Part shown: in pieces, positions 1 through 8,332 of the stretch
Position numbering within the stretch: the stretch's first letter is position 1
Layout of the letters: each line of letters opens with the position of its first letter
Assembly (NCBI GenBank): GCA_034522055.1
Contig: JAXHLS010000002.1
Location: forward strand, 62,001 to 126,000
DNA length: 64,000 nucleotides
Origin: Gammaproteobacteria bacterium
GTDB lineage: Bacteria > Pseudomonadota > Gammaproteobacteria > JAABTG01
Direction: 5' to 3'
Program-made: the position numbers and the translations under genes
The notes under the pieces: model-generated
Seen by the model: the letters and a program-made list of their open reading frames with translations, nothing else
Told to the model about the DNA's origin: nothing
Databases searched by the model: none

Positions 1-483
1 TTGCGGGTGTGCGTGATGGAGGACAGCGACCGTTTCATCCTGCACCACCAGGTGATGCAGATGTGCACCGATGATCAGGTGGCCGTGCCGATGGTTGAGG
101 AGACGAAGGAGCGATTTGCGCCACTGCGCGCTGTTAGCATGGACAAGGGCTTCCACAGTCCAGCCAACCAGGCGGCCTTGGCTGAGCGTCTGGAGCGGGT
201 GGTCCTGCCGAAGAAGGGTCGTCTCTCTCAGGCCGACAAGGTGCGCGAGAGTGATGAGGAATTTCTGCGCCTGCGCCATCGCCATTCGGCGGTGGAGTCG
301 GCCATCAATGCCCTGGAGGTTCATGGTCTGGACAAGTGTCCGGACCACGGCATCGAGGGCTTCAAGCGCTATGTGGCGCTGGCCGTGCTCGCACGCAACA
401 TTCACCGCCTTGGCGCGCTGCTGCGTCAGCAAGAACAAGAGCGGGAGCGGCGAAGGCGCGGCCCCTACCGAAAGGCTGCCTGA
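1..483 (+). CDS. ISNCY-family transposase, C-terminal part (cut by window start)
   Basis: The reading frame is open from the first base, so this is the C-terminal 160 residues of a longer DDE transposase. The segments LRHRHSAVESAINALEVHGL and GFKRYVALAVLARNIHRLG are characteristic of ISNCY (IS1202-like) transposases, where the E of the HSAVESAIN segment is the last acidic catalytic residue. An arginine-rich tail follows (RERRRRGPYRK). The true start lies outside the window and the TTG at position 1 is not a start codon. The insertion sequence probably ends in the roughly 190 bp between this stop codon and uvrB. Confidence 0.82.
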   Translation: MRVCVMEDSDRFILHHQVMQMCTDDQVAVPMVEETKERFAPLRAVSMDKGFHSPANQAALAERLERVVLPKKGRLSQADKVRESDEEFLRLRHRHSAVESAINALEVHGLDKCPDHGIEGFKRYVALAVLARNIHRLGALLRQQEQERERRRRGPYRKAA

Positions 484-676
484 GCAGCGCTCCGAAGCCG
501 ATACCGCGCCACGCGGACAGGAGAGGAGCGTCTGCACATCACCATCAATGCGAAGCATTCGCATTGGATGACGCCACGCATCTCAAAACAGTCGCCAAGG
601 TGGAACACCGGCCATCAGTACCTGAGTGTCACGCTGGGAATTTGCCGGGAAATACGGGTTTTCGTGCAGGCACTAA

Positions 677-2698
677 TTAGTATACTGTCCCCGGAATGAG
701 GGTGGCGTTGCGGATGTGGTGGATCTCGTCTCGCAGGCGGGCGGCCTCTTCGAAGTCGAGGTTGTCGGCGGCCCGGTACATGTCCTTTTCCAGGGCCTCG
801 ATGCGGCGGTGCAATTCGGCCTCGGAGAGGGCGGCATATTGTTCCATCTCCTCGGCCACCTTGGCGAAGCGCCGGGCCGGCATGGGCGCACCAGCAAAGC
901 CGCTTTGCATGACATCGGCCACGGCCTTTTCCACCGACTTGGGGGTGATGCCGTGGGCCAGGTTATGGGCCACCTGCTTGGTACGGCGCCGGTCCGTCTC
1001 GTCGATGGCGCGGGTCATGGAGCCGGTCATGGTATCGGCATAGAGGATGGTGCGGCCGTGGAGGTTGCGGGCGGCCCGGCCGATGGTCTGGATGAGGGAG
1101 CGCTCCGAACGCAGGAAGCCTTCCTTGTCGGCATCGAGGATGGCCACCAGGGAGACCTCGGGGATATCCAGGCCCTCCCGCAACAGGTTGATACCCACCA
1201 GCACGTCGAACTCGCCGAGGCGCAGGTCCCGCAGGATCTCCATGCGCTCCACGGTGTCGATGTCCGAGTGCAGGTACCGGACCTTGACGCCGTGCTCGGC
1301 CAGATAGTCCGTGAGATCCTCGGCCATGCGCTTGGTGAGGGTGGTGACCAGCACCCGGGCCTTGGCGGCCACCCGCAGGTGGATCTCCGACAGCAGGTCG
1401 TCCACCTGGGTACCCACGGGACGCACCTCCACCTCCGGGTCCACGAGGCCGGTGGGCCGCACCACCTGCTCCACCACTTGACCTTCGGAATGCTCCAGCT
1501 CGTAGGGGCCGGGGGTGGCGGAGACATGGATGATCTGGCCCACCATGCGCTCGAACTCCTCGAAACGCAGGGGCCGGTTGTCCAGGGCCGAGGGCAGGCG
1601 AAAGCCGTACTCCACCAGGGTCTCCTTGCGGGAACGGTCGCCGCGGTACATGCCGCCGATCTGGGGCACGGTGACATGGCTCTCGTCCAGGAAAACGATG
1701 GCATCCGCGGGCAGATAATCCAGCAGGGTCGGCGGCGGCTCGCCGGGATTGCGTCCCGACAGGTAGCGGGAATAGTTCTCGATGCCCTTGCAGTAGCCCA
1801 GCTCGTTCATCATCTCGATGTCGAACATGGTGCGCTGCTCCAGGCGCTGGGCCTCCACCAGCTTGTCCACGGAGCGCAGATGCTCCAGGCGTTCCTTGAG
1901 CTCCACCTTGACGGCCTCGATGGTATCCAGCACGGTCTGGCGCGGCGTCACGTAGTGGCTCTTGGGGTAGATGGTGAGACGCGGCACCCGGCGGCGCACC
2001 TCGCCGGTGAGGGGGTCGAAGTACGCCAGGGACTCGATCTCGTCGTCGAACAGTTCCACCCGCACCGCCTCCTCGTCGGACTCGGCGGGAAAGATGTCGA
2101 TGACATCACCGCGGGCGCGGAAGGTGGCGCGCCGCAGTTCCACATCGTTGCGGGTGTACTGGAGTTCGGCGAGGCGCCGCAGGATGGTGCGCTGGTCCAT
2201 GGTGTGGCCGCGGGCCAGGTGCAGCACCATACCCAGGTAGGATTGCGGATCACCGAGGCCGTAGATTGCGGACACGGTGGCCACCACCACCACGTCCCGG
2301 CGCTCCATGATGGCCTTGGTGGCCGACAGGCGCATCTGCTCGATGTGCTCGTTCACGGAGGCGTCCTTCTCGATGTACACATCGGAGGACGGCACGTAGG
2401 CCTCGGGCTGGTAGTAGTCGTAATAGGAAACGAAGTACTCCACGGCGTTCCTGGGGAAGAACTCGCGCATCTCGCCGTAGAGCTGGGCCGCCAGGGTCTT
2501 GTTGGGGGCCATCACCATGGCGGGGCGTTGCACCGTCTGGATCACATTGGCCATGGTGAAGGTCTTGCCGGAGCCCGTGACGCCGAGCAGGGTCTGGTGG
2601 GCGAGCCCGTCCTCGAGGCCCGCCACGAGGGCCTCTATGGCCGCGGGCTGGTCGCCGGCCGGCTGGTAGTTGGAGCAGAGCTCGAAGGCTTTGGACAT
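677..2698 (-). CDS. uvrB: Excinuclease ABC subunit B (UvrB)
   Basis: UvrB is the damage-verification helicase of nucleotide excision repair: UvrA loads it on DNA and it recruits UvrC. At 673 aa it matches the usual family length. Visible elements are Walker A GVTGSGKT (residues 39-46), the tyrosine-rich beta-hairpin [16 protein letters not shown]-like box [16 protein letters not shown], the helicase segment ending in QTIGRAARN, and a C-terminal UVR coiled-coil (from about residue 630) that contacts UvrC. The ATG at 2698 gives the canonical N-terminus. Odd point: after the UVR helix the tail reads [10 protein letters not shown], unlike the usual family ending. It is encoded by a short stretch (about 677-700) that looks like insertion-element end sequence. 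No LexA-type box is obvious upstream. Confidence 0.98.
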   Translation of the reverse strand: MSKAFELCSNYQPAGDQPAAIEALVAGLEDGLAHQTLLGVTGSGKTFTMANVIQTVQRPAMVMAPNKTLAAQLYGEMREFFPRNAVEYFVSYYDYYQPEAYVPSSDVYIEKDASVNEHIEQMRLSATKAIMERRDVVVVATVSAIYGLGDPQSYLGMVLHLARGHTMDQRTILRRLAELQYTRNDVELRRATFRARGDVIDIFPAESDEEAVRVELFDDEIESLAYFDPLTGEVRRRVPRLTIYPKSHYVTPRQTVLDTIEAVKVELKERLEHLRSVDKLVEAQRLEQRTMFDIEMMNELGYCKGIENYSRYLSGRNPGEPPPTLLDYLPADAIVFLDESHVTVPQIGGMYRGDRSRKETLVEYGFRLPSALDNRPLRFEEFERMVGQIIHVSATPGPYELEHSEGQVVEQVVRPTGLVDPEVEVRPVGTQVDDLLSEIHLRVAAKARVLVTTLTKRMAEDLTDYLAEHGVKVRYLHSDIDTVERMEILRDLRLGEFDVLVGINLLREGLDIPEVSLVAILDADKEGFLRSERSLIQTIGRAARNLHGRTILYADTMTGSMTRAIDETDRRRTKQVAHNLAHGITPKSVEKAVADVMQSGFAGAPMPARRFAKVAEEMEQYAALSEAELHRRIEALEKDMYRAADNLDFEEAARLRDEIHHIRNATLIPGTVY

Positions 2699-2779
2699 GG
2701 TTTGAACCTTAACGTCGACGGGCCGGCCGGAGAAAGCGGTAACCCATTGCAGAAATTTGGGAAAGTGCGCCCCTGCGGG

Positions 2780-2809
2780 TTACGCGAGGCCCGGCGGCTA
2801 AAGTATATT
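2780..2809 (+). promoter_or_regulatory. Candidate sigma-70 promoter for the aminotransferase gene
   Basis: A TATATT hexamer (2804-2809) lies 37 bp before the start codon, with a weak -35 match (TTACGC, 2780-2785) 18 bp upstream. It is in the divergent uvrB/aminotransferase gap. The -35 is poor, so this is tentative. Confidence 0.35.
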
Positions 2810-2846
2810 ACTGCCCCATTACACAGATCGTCACAGAGGACATTAC

Positions 2847-4031
2847 GTGGACATCCCCCTCTCCGCCCGCATCCGCCGAGTCCGTCCCTCCGCCACGCTG
2901 GCCGTCACCAGCCGGGCGGCCGAACTGCGCGCGGCCGGCCATGACATCATCGGTCTCGGCGCCGGAGAGCCCGACTTCGACACCCCGGACCACATCAAGG
3001 ATGCCGCCAAGCAGGCCCTGGACGAGGGCTTCACCAAATACACCGCGGTGGACGGCATCGCCGAACTCAAGCAGGCCATCCAGGACAAGTTCGAGCGGGA
3101 CAACGGGCTGAAGTTCAGCCGCGACCAGGTGATCGTCAGCTGCGGCGCCAAGCAGGCCTTCTACAACCTGGCCCAGGCCCTGCTGGACCCGGGCGCGGAG
3201 GTCATCATCCCGGCGCCCTACTGGGTATCCTACCCGGACATGGTGATGCTGGCCGATGGGGAGCCGGTGATCCTGCGCGCCGGCATGGAGACCGGCTTCA
3301 AGGTCACACCCTCCCAGGTGGAGGCGGCGATCACCGACCAGACCCGCATGTTCCTCATCAACAGCCCGTCGAATCCCACGGGCGTGTGCTACGGCCGGGA
3401 CGAACTCCGGGCCATCGCCGAGGTGCTGAAACGCCACCCCAATGTCCTCGTCTGCACCGATGATATCTACGAGCACATCGTGTGGGGCCAGGAGCCCTTC
3501 AGCAACATCCTCATGGTGGCACCCGAGTTATACGAACGTACCATCGTGCTGAACGGGGTCTCCAAGGCCTATTCCATGACCGGCTGGCGCATCGGCTACG
3601 CCGCCGGGCCGGAGGATGTGATCAAGGGCATGAAGAAGATCCAGTCCCAGAGCACCTCCAACCCCACCTCCATCGCCCAGAAGGCCGCGGTGGCAGCCCT
3701 GAACGGGGACCAGTCCCTCATCGGTGAGATGATCGGGGTGTTCAAGGAGCGTCACGACAGCGTGCTGGAACGCCTGAATGCCATCAAGGGCGTGCGCTGC
3801 CTGCCCGCCCAGGGGGCCTTCTACCTTTTTCCCAGCTTCGAGGAGGCCATCGCGGGCATGGATGGGGTGCGCAACGACGTGGAGATGGCGGAGTTCCTGC
3901 TCCAGGAGGCCGGCGTGGCCCTGGTGCCCGGCTCGGCCTTCGGCGCACCGGGCTACATGCGCCTGTCCTTCGCCACCAGCATGGCCAACCTGGACGCCGC
4001 CCTGGACAAGCTCAAGGCCGTCCTCGGCTGA
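2847..4031 (+). CDS. Class I PLP-dependent aminotransferase (aspartate aminotransferase type)
   Basis: This 394-aa fold-type I aminotransferase transfers an amino group between aspartate (or an aromatic or prephenate-type substrate) and 2-oxoglutarate. The motif SKAYSMTGWRIGYAAG carries the Schiff-base lysine at K240. NSPSNPTG, the substrate-arginine region near the C-terminus (YMRLSFATS) and the N-terminal LGAGEPDFDTP are typical of the Ib aspartate/prephenate aminotransferase subgroup. The GTG start at 2847 is supported by an AGAGGA ribosome-binding site 6 bp upstream and matches the usual family start. It is divergent from uvrB, an arrangement seen in several gammaproteobacteria. The exact substrate cannot be read from sequence. 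Confidence 0.93.
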   Translation: MDIPLSARIRRVRPSATLAVTSRAAELRAAGHDIIGLGAGEPDFDTPDHIKDAAKQALDEGFTKYTAVDGIAELKQAIQDKFERDNGLKFSRDQVIVSCGAKQAFYNLAQALLDPGAEVIIPAPYWVSYPDMVMLADGEPVILRAGMETGFKVTPSQVEAAITDQTRMFLINSPSNPTGVCYGRDELRAIAEVLKRHPNVLVCTDDIYEHIVWGQEPFSNILMVAPELYERTIVLNGVSKAYSMTGWRIGYAAGPEDVIKGMKKIQSQSTSNPTSIAQKAAVAALNGDQSLIGEMIGVFKERHDSVLERLNAIKGVRCLPAQGAFYLFPSFEEAIAGMDGVRNDVEMAEFLLQEAGVALVPGSAFGAPGYMRLSFATSMANLDAALDKLKAVLG

Positions 4032-4104
4032 GCAGGGTCAGCAAACCCGGGAGCACCCCACACGGCGCTCCAACCGCTATCCGGGCTACGTCACCACGCA
4101 TCCT

Positions 4105-4553
4105 TACGGCGATGTAGGGCAGGTCAAGCGCAGCGGACCTGCAGGGCGGGAACCGGGACAACACCATGCCGCCGCAACGGTGGAACCGCTGCGCTTGTTC
4201 CACCCTACGCTTCCTTGCGGCGATGTAGGGCAGGTCAAGCGCAGCGGACCTGCAGGGCGGGAACCGGGGTGGGCAGCACCGTGCCGCTGCAACGGTGGAA
4301 CCGCTGCGCTTGTTCCACCCTACGCATCCTTACGGCGATGTAGGGCAGGTCAAGCGCAGCGGACCTGCCGGCCGGGAACCGGGGTGAGCAGCACCATGCC
4401 GCTGCAACGGTGGAACCGCTGCGCTTGTTCCACCCTACGCATCCTTACGGCGATGTAGGGCAGGTCAAGCGCAGCGGACCTGCCGGGCGAGAACCGGGAC
4501 AACACCATGCCGCCGCAACGGTGGAACCGCTGCGCTTGTTCCACCCTACACGC
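4105..4553. repeat. Four tandem copies of a 111-115 bp GC-rich repeat
   Basis: Units begin near 4111, 4222, 4337 and 4452 (marker GATGTAGGGCAGGTC), giving spacings of 111, 115 and 115 bp. Each unit contains AGCGCAGCGGACCTGC, a variable middle and GGTGGAACCGCTGCGCTTG followed by TTCCACCCTAC. Two internal complementary blocks (AAGCGCAGCGG and CCGCTGCGCTT) let each unit fold into a long hairpin. Short frames inside are repeats of one peptide and lack gene character. The array fills the space between the aminotransferase and tRNA-Asn. No terminator is evident. Confidence 0.9.
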
Positions 4554-4595
4554 CGGCCATAATACCTGGAAAGGCGCGGACCTCAGAGAGGAAAT

Positions 4596-4671
4596 TGGCT
4601 CCCCGGGACAGGCTCGAACTGCCGACCCGCTGGTTAACAGCCAGCTGCTCTACCGACTGAGCTACCGGGGA
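4596..4671 (-). tRNA. tRNA-Asn (anticodon GTT), CCA encoded
   Basis: On the minus strand the 76-nt gene starts TCCCCGG and ends CCGGGGA-G-CCA, giving a perfect 7-bp acceptor stem. The D-loop is AGCTCAGTCGGTAGAGC. The anticodon arm is GCTGG-CTGTTAA-CCAGC with anticodon GTT (asparagine), and the T-arm contains GTTCGAGCC. The 3' CCA is encoded. No integrase or attachment duplication is seen beside it, although a toxin-antitoxin pair follows. Confidence 0.97.
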
Positions 4672-4867
4672 AAAGAGCCGCGGATATTACTGCCAGACCG
4701 CCCGCCTGGTCAATAGCCAGGTAACGGCTTCGGTGAACCGCAGGACGCCGGTGGCGCCCATCTCACGGGCCTGTTTGAACCGCCCGGCGAATCGCCGATA
4801 ATCACAATATGATCACGAAACCGATTCGGGGACGAAAAAACACGGGCACCGACCTGGATGTTGTCGT

Positions 4868-5173
4868 ATGCGTTTAAGTGCCAAGCAGCGTCGGATAATC
4901 CGCGAGGCCGTCCGCGATCACTTCGGGGAGAAAGCGACCGTGCGTTTGTTCGGCTCGCGCGCGGACGACTCCGCCCGTGGCGGTGACATCGATTTACTAA
5001 TTGAAACCCCGAGTCGCGACGTAACCGAGATCGCACGCGCCGAAATTGCCTTCCAGAGTCATTTACAACAGCAGCTGGGCGACCAAAAGCTGGACCTTCT
5101 GATCAACTACCCAGGGCGCCGCACACACCCGCTAATCTTCAAGATAGCCGAAGAAACGGGAGTGCCTTTATGA
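4868..5173 (+). CDS. mntA: MNT-domain nucleotidyltransferase antitoxin (type VII toxin-antitoxin)
   Basis: A 101-aa minimal nucleotidyltransferase. The motif G29-S30-R...D40-I-D42 (GSRADDSARGGDIDLLI) is the Pol-beta-fold active site that binds NTP and metal. In the MntA/HepT class the antitoxin AMPylates its HEPN partner and so blocks its RNase activity. The ATG lies after an upstream region that shares nothing with the tRNA. The stop overlaps the next gene by 4 bp (ATGA), so translation is coupled and the stoichiometry is that of a toxin-antitoxin pair. Function is assigned from family and gene order. Confidence 0.85.
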   Translation: MRLSAKQRRIIREAVRDHFGEKATVRLFGSRADDSARGGDIDLLIETPSRDVTEIARAEIAFQSHLQQQLGDQKLDLLINYPGRRTHPLIFKIAEETGVPL

Positions 5174-5643
5174 CCGTCGAGATCGCGGAGCGAAGGCTGC
5201 ACGATGCGTGGCGCGAGTGTGGGCGGCACATGCACCATATGCGTCATGCACTGGAAGATCTGGATCCGAAGGTCCCCTTGAACGGAAGTGAATTGGAGAA
5301 ATTCGACGATGACACAGTACAAGTCCTGGACCAATTCGTACTTCGCTTCGGCAAGCTGCAGGATGCCATAGGATCCCGTCTGCTGCCGGCTGTACTCGCT
5401 TATCTTCAGGAACCCTATGAAGATCGCCCCATGCTGGATAAGCTGAATCGTCTGGAAAAGCTCGGATACGTGCCAAGTGCACAACGATGGCAGGAACTTA
5501 GGGCCATCAGGAACGGATTCGCCCACGAATATCCGGATGACCCTGAGAAAAACGCGGCGTTCTTAAATCTCGCCGTCGCTTCCGTCAAAGACTTGGAAGC
5601 ACTACTCACCCGCATCGGCGAGAAGCTGGACCTGCCTCACTAG
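5170..5643 (+). CDS. hepT: HEPN-domain RNase toxin (HepT-like)
   Basis: This 157-aa all-alpha protein carries the HEPN catalytic motif R-x4-H as R114-NGFA-H119 in RAIRNGFAHEYPDD, the signature of metal-independent HEPN RNases. Its start overlaps the MNT gene by 4 bp. It is longer than the common ~140-aa HepT but keeps the helical pattern and the motif near the C-terminus. It is likely a growth-arresting RNase inactivated by AMPylation. The residue modified in other HepT proteins lies just after the motif, and here the sequence there is HEY, so Y121 is the candidate. Confidence 0.82.
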   Translation: MTVEIAERRLHDAWRECGRHMHHMRHALEDLDPKVPLNGSELEKFDDDTVQVLDQFVLRFGKLQDAIGSRLLPAVLAYLQEPYEDRPMLDKLNRLEKLGYVPSAQRWQELRAIRNGFAHEYPDDPEKNAAFLNLAVASVKDLEALLTRIGEKLDLPH

Positions 5644-5729
5644 GGAGGCCCTCGATGCCGATGAGTTCGTACCGCTCGCCTCCGGGCCAAGTGAGGTAAT
5701 CTGCATAGGGTGTACTTGGAGTCGCCCCC

Positions 5730-6629
5730 TCACTCATGGGGCCGGCACACGTCCCCTTCCGCCAGTTCCCGGAGGTAATTGCAGAAATCCGCCTTGAGTT
5801 CCTCGTGCTTGAGGGCGTATTCCACCGTGGCCTCCAGGTAGCCCAGCTTGCTGCCGCAGTCGTAGCGCTTGCCGATGAATTCCCAGGCCAGCACCTGCTC
5901 CTCCTTTAACAACGCCGCGATGGCGTCGGTAAGCTGGATCTCCCCGCCGGCTCCGCGGCCGGTGGTCTCCAGCAGATCGAAGATCCGCGGCGTCAGGATG
6001 TAACGCCCCACCACCGCCAGGGTGGAGGGGGCGTCCGCGGGCGCTGGCTTCTCCACCATTTCCTCCACCCGGGACGTGCGCTCCGCCACCTCGGTGGCCC
6101 GCACGATGCCATATTTGTCCGTCTCATTGGGGTCCACCTGCTGCACCGCCACGACGCTGCACCCGTGCTTGTCATACTGGTCCACCATCTGCTGCAGGCA
6201 GCTGTTGCCGAAACCGTCGATGAGGTCGTCCGCGAGGATCACCGAGAACGGTTCGTTACCTACCACCGGCCTGGCGCACAACACCGCATGGCCCAGGCCC
6301 AGAGGTTCCGCCTGGCGTATGTAGATGCACGTCACATGGGGCGGCACGATATTCCGCACCTGCTCCAGCATCTCCCGCTTGCCCCGCTCCTCCAGCTCGT
6401 ACTCAAGCTCGGGCATGCGATCGAAGTGGTCCGGTATGGAGCGCTTGTTGCGCCCGGTGATGAACACCAACTCCGTAGCCCCCGCACTCACCGCCTCCTC
6501 CACCGCGTACTGAATCAGCGGCTTGTCGACGATGGGTAGCATCTCCTTGGGGTTGGCCTTGGTGGCGGGCAGGAAACGGGTGCCCAGACCGGCAACCGGA
6601 AATACCGCCTTCTTGATCCTGTCGGACAT
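5730..6629 (-). CDS. galU: UTP-glucose-1-phosphate uridylyltransferase
   Basis: GalU makes UDP-glucose from UTP and glucose-1-phosphate, feeding LPS, capsule and exopolysaccharide synthesis, which fits the nearby O-antigen genes. The nucleotidyl-transfer signature [19 protein letters not shown] is at the N-terminus, followed by [20 protein letters not shown] and a late [14 protein letters not shown] segment. I place the start at the ATG at 6629 (MSDRIKK) because a GAGGAG ribosome-binding site lies 7 bp upstream. A GTG 6 bp further up would overlap that site. Length is 299 aa, normal for the family. It is transcribed alone. Confidence 0.96.
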   Translation of the reverse strand: MSDRIKKAVFPVAGLGTRFLPATKANPKEMLPIVDKPLIQYAVEEAVSAGATELVFITGRNKRSIPDHFDRMPELEYELEERGKREMLEQVRNIVPPHVTCIYIRQAEPLGLGHAVLCARPVVGNEPFSVILADDLIDGFGNSCLQQMVDQYDKHGCSVVAVQQVDPNETDKYGIVRATEVAERTSRVEEMVEKPAPADAPSTLAVVGRYILTPRIFDLLETTGRGAGGEIQLTDAIAALLKEEQVLAWEFIGKRYDCGSKLGYLEATVEYALKHEELKADFCNYLRELAEGDVCRPHE

Positions 6630-6706
6630 AATCACTCCTCGATAGAAATGGCGAAACCGGGGCAGTTTAGCGGATCTTAAAAGGCCATGCCGTTACTGGA
6701 TGCTAT

Positions 6707-7279
6707 TCAGCGCAGCACCCGCGCCCAGTGGATCTCCACCTGGGGCAGGACGGCGCTCAGGAGGCAGCCCTCCAACTCGTTGATCCGCGGTTTGCCATAG
6801 CCACCCGCCGCCAGGGTATAGACGCTGACGATGCCATCGGCAGGGTGCACCAGCCACAGCTCCTTCACCCCCGCCCGCTCGTAGACGTCGCGCTTCTTCA
6901 CCTGATCGTGGCTGGCGGTGGACGGGGAGATCACCTCGATGACCCAGTCCGGTGCCCCGCGGCAACCCCGGTCGTCCAGCTTCGCGGCGTCACAGATCAC
7001 CGAGAGGTCCGGCTGGACGACGGTATCGATGGCCTCGTCCGCCTCACTGCCCCGGGGCAGGCGCACGTCGAAGGGCGCCACGTAGACCCTGCAGGGATGG
7101 CCCTCCAGGGCATCGGCAATCTGGCGCAGCATCTCCACAACCACCTCCTGGTGGCGGCGCCCCGGGGCCGGTGCCATAGCGTAAGCGACGCCGTCGATGA
7201 GCTCGTAGCGCTCCTCCTCGGGCCAAGTCAGGTAATCGGCGTAGGTATGGTGTTGATGGTCTCTCAAGGGCAGGCTCAT
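6707..7279 (-). CDS. Uma2-family endonuclease-like protein (DUF820), copy 1
   Basis: A PD-(D/E)XK-fold protein of the Uma2/DUF820 family. TYADYLTWPEEERYELIDGV supplies the N-terminal acidic residue, VQPDLSVICD the central aspartate, and DWVIEVISPSTASHDQVKK the E-x-(K) part of the active site. These genes are common and multicopy in cyanobacteria and purple sulfur bacteria, and their biological role is unsettled. The start is placed at the ATG at 7279 (MSLPLRD), with GGAGG 10 bp upstream. A longer frame to 7321 lacks family similarity. It is more distant from the two Uma2 genes further right than those are from each other. Confidence 0.8.
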   Translation of the reverse strand: MSLPLRDHQHHTYADYLTWPEEERYELIDGVAYAMAPAPGRRHQEVVVEMLRQIADALEGHPCRVYVAPFDVRLPRGSEADEAIDTVVQPDLSVICDAAKLDDRGCRGAPDWVIEVISPSTASHDQVKKRDVYERAGVKELWLVHPADGIVSVYTLAAGGYGKPRINELEGCLLSAVLPQVEIHWARVLR

Positions 7280-7427
7280 GGGCTGGCATCCTCCGGCTTC
7301 CGTGTCCACTGGAGCAGCCATCTTACCGCGAACCGCCCCGGCGCCCTACCCGGAACATGAGGACCCGGGATCGTCCCCTGGACACCCCCCGGACGGAAAC
7401 GGACCCGTGAGGCGCGGGATGCACGCT

Positions 7428-7859
7428 TCAACGCCCCGGTAGCTCAAGCCGGTGCAAAAGGACGATCCTTCCGATTACTTTAGCTTTTTTGTAGTACCGC
7501 TCGTCGGCAGTCACCAGGGTTGCGCCCGGCTCATGGAGGGCCGTGGCGTGATACAGGGTGTCGAAGAGGTGATGACCGAGGCTGGCGGACAGTTCCACCG
7601 CCGTCGCATAGATTCCCTGCTCCGCCGTCAGTCGCCAGTCCAGGGCCTCGAGATTCACCAGGTCATCCAAGGCCCCATCCGGATTCTCACGTGCCAGCAC
7701 TGCGGCCATCTCGGCAACGAAATGGGGCGGCTCCAGCAACCGTACCGTCCCAGCATCCAGCGCATAGAGAATCGCCAACGCATTATCGGCATGGGCTTCG
7801 TCCCCGCGGTCCCTGAAAAACCACTTGAGCACGACGCTCGCGTCAAGAACCAAGGTCAA
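7428..7859 (-). CDS. PIN-domain RNase toxin (VapC-like)
   Basis: A 143-aa PIN-domain protein. The acidic pocket is visible as D6 in VLDASVVLKWF, E in HFVAEMAA, D in HHLFDTLYHATA and D in TADERYYKKA. Such toxins cleave tRNA or rRNA when the antitoxin is degraded. It overlaps the upstream antitoxin gene by 4 bp, the usual operon order of antitoxin then toxin. It differs from the vapC pair at 48.7 and 51.6 kb and belongs to another PIN subgroup. Confidence 0.85.
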   Translation of the reverse strand: MTLVLDASVVLKWFFRDRGDEAHADNALAILYALDAGTVRLLEPPHFVAEMAAVLARENPDGALDDLVNLEALDWRLTAEQGIYATAVELSASLGHHLFDTLYHATALHEPGATLVTADERYYKKAKVIGRIVLLHRLELPGR

Positions 7860-8089
7860 GGCCGCCCCTCTTGCCTCGACTCCCGCAATTCCTCATCAGA
7901 CCGGCCAGGGGCCTTGGCCCGGCGTTCCAGGATATGCTGAATGGCCACCCGGCTGCGTTGCCGACGACGGGCCCGCTCCACGGCCTCGCGCATGAGGTTG
8001 GCGATGATGGCGCTCTTGTTCTGCCCCTCAAATTCGGCGTTGAAGGCCTCCTTGACCTCATCCGGGACACTGAAATTAACCGTCGCCAT
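7856..8089 (-). CDS. Ribbon-helix-helix antitoxin for the PIN toxin
   Basis: A 77-aa protein. The N-terminal MATVNFSVPDEVKEAFNAEF resembles an RHH DNA-binding strand and helix, followed by SAIIANLMREAVERARRR and a basic, proline-poor tail that would wrap the toxin. The ATG at 8089 follows a GAGGTGC stretch. Just upstream, TTGTTGAAATGTTCAACAA (reading 8104-8124) is a near-perfect inverted repeat, TTGTTGAA-CAT-TTCAACAA on the plus strand. It is well placed to be the autoregulatory operator. Confidence 0.78.
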   Translation of the reverse strand: MATVNFSVPDEVKEAFNAEFEGQNKSAIIANLMREAVERARRRQRSRVAIQHILERRAKAPGRSDEELRESRQEGRP

Positions 8090-8102
8090 GCGAGAGCACC
8101 TC

Positions 8103-8126
8103 GTTTGTTGAACATTTCAACAAACG
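8103..8126. promoter_or_regulatory. Inverted repeat, probable operator of the RHH/PIN operon
   Basis: TTGTTGAACATTTCAACAA forms 8-bp arms (TTGTTGAA / TTCAACAA) around CAT. It lies directly upstream of the antitoxin start, where RHH antitoxins normally bind to repress their own operon. Confidence 0.6.
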
Positions 8127-8182
8127 CTAGCCCGAGGCGGATTCGCAGTCAAGATCGTGGGGTATAGGGATGAGAGCCCTCA

Positions 8183-8305
8183 CAGGAGCCGAGCCTCTCG
8201 GCGATTCATCCTCGACGACCGCACCCCCGCCCACCAATCGGCCAGAGGGCTGGCCTCCTACATCGCACCCCACCGGCCAAATCGGCCAGAGGGCTGGCCT
8301 CCTAC
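8183..8305. repeat. Cluster of REP-like stem-loop repeats
   Basis: Three elements of the window-wide family. GGAGCCGAGCCTCTCGGCGATT (in two parts, 8185-8206) is in the reverse sense. Two forward elements lie at 8236-8261 and 8279-8304, built as TCGGCCAGAGGGCTGGCC plus CTCCTAC. The GGCCAG/CTGGCC arms form a hairpin and CTCCTAC is a constant 3' tail. Nothing coding is present between the antitoxin gene and intron A. Confidence 0.85.
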
Positions 8306-8332
8306 ACCTACATCGCTAATCGAACCCACCCG

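Noticed and set aside
2699-2846. LexA (SOS) box upstream of uvrB
   Set aside because: No CTGT-N8-ACAG-like palindrome is present in the divergent gap.
716-2944. 742-aa plus-strand open frame
   Set aside because: It is the antisense of uvrB; the histidine/glycine-rich translation arises from high-GC codon use and has no family features.
4105-4553. CRISPR-like array
   Set aside because: Units are 111-115 bp with the whole unit conserved, there are no short constant repeats with unique spacers, and no cas genes are present.
4596-4671. tRNA-associated genomic island with integrase and attachment repeat
   Set aside because: No integrase gene and no duplicated tRNA 3' end seen in the window; the TA pair alone does not establish an island.
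4507-4716. 69-aa plus-strand frame
   Set aside because: It runs through the last tandem repeat and across the tRNA gene on the opposite strand; not a plausible protein.
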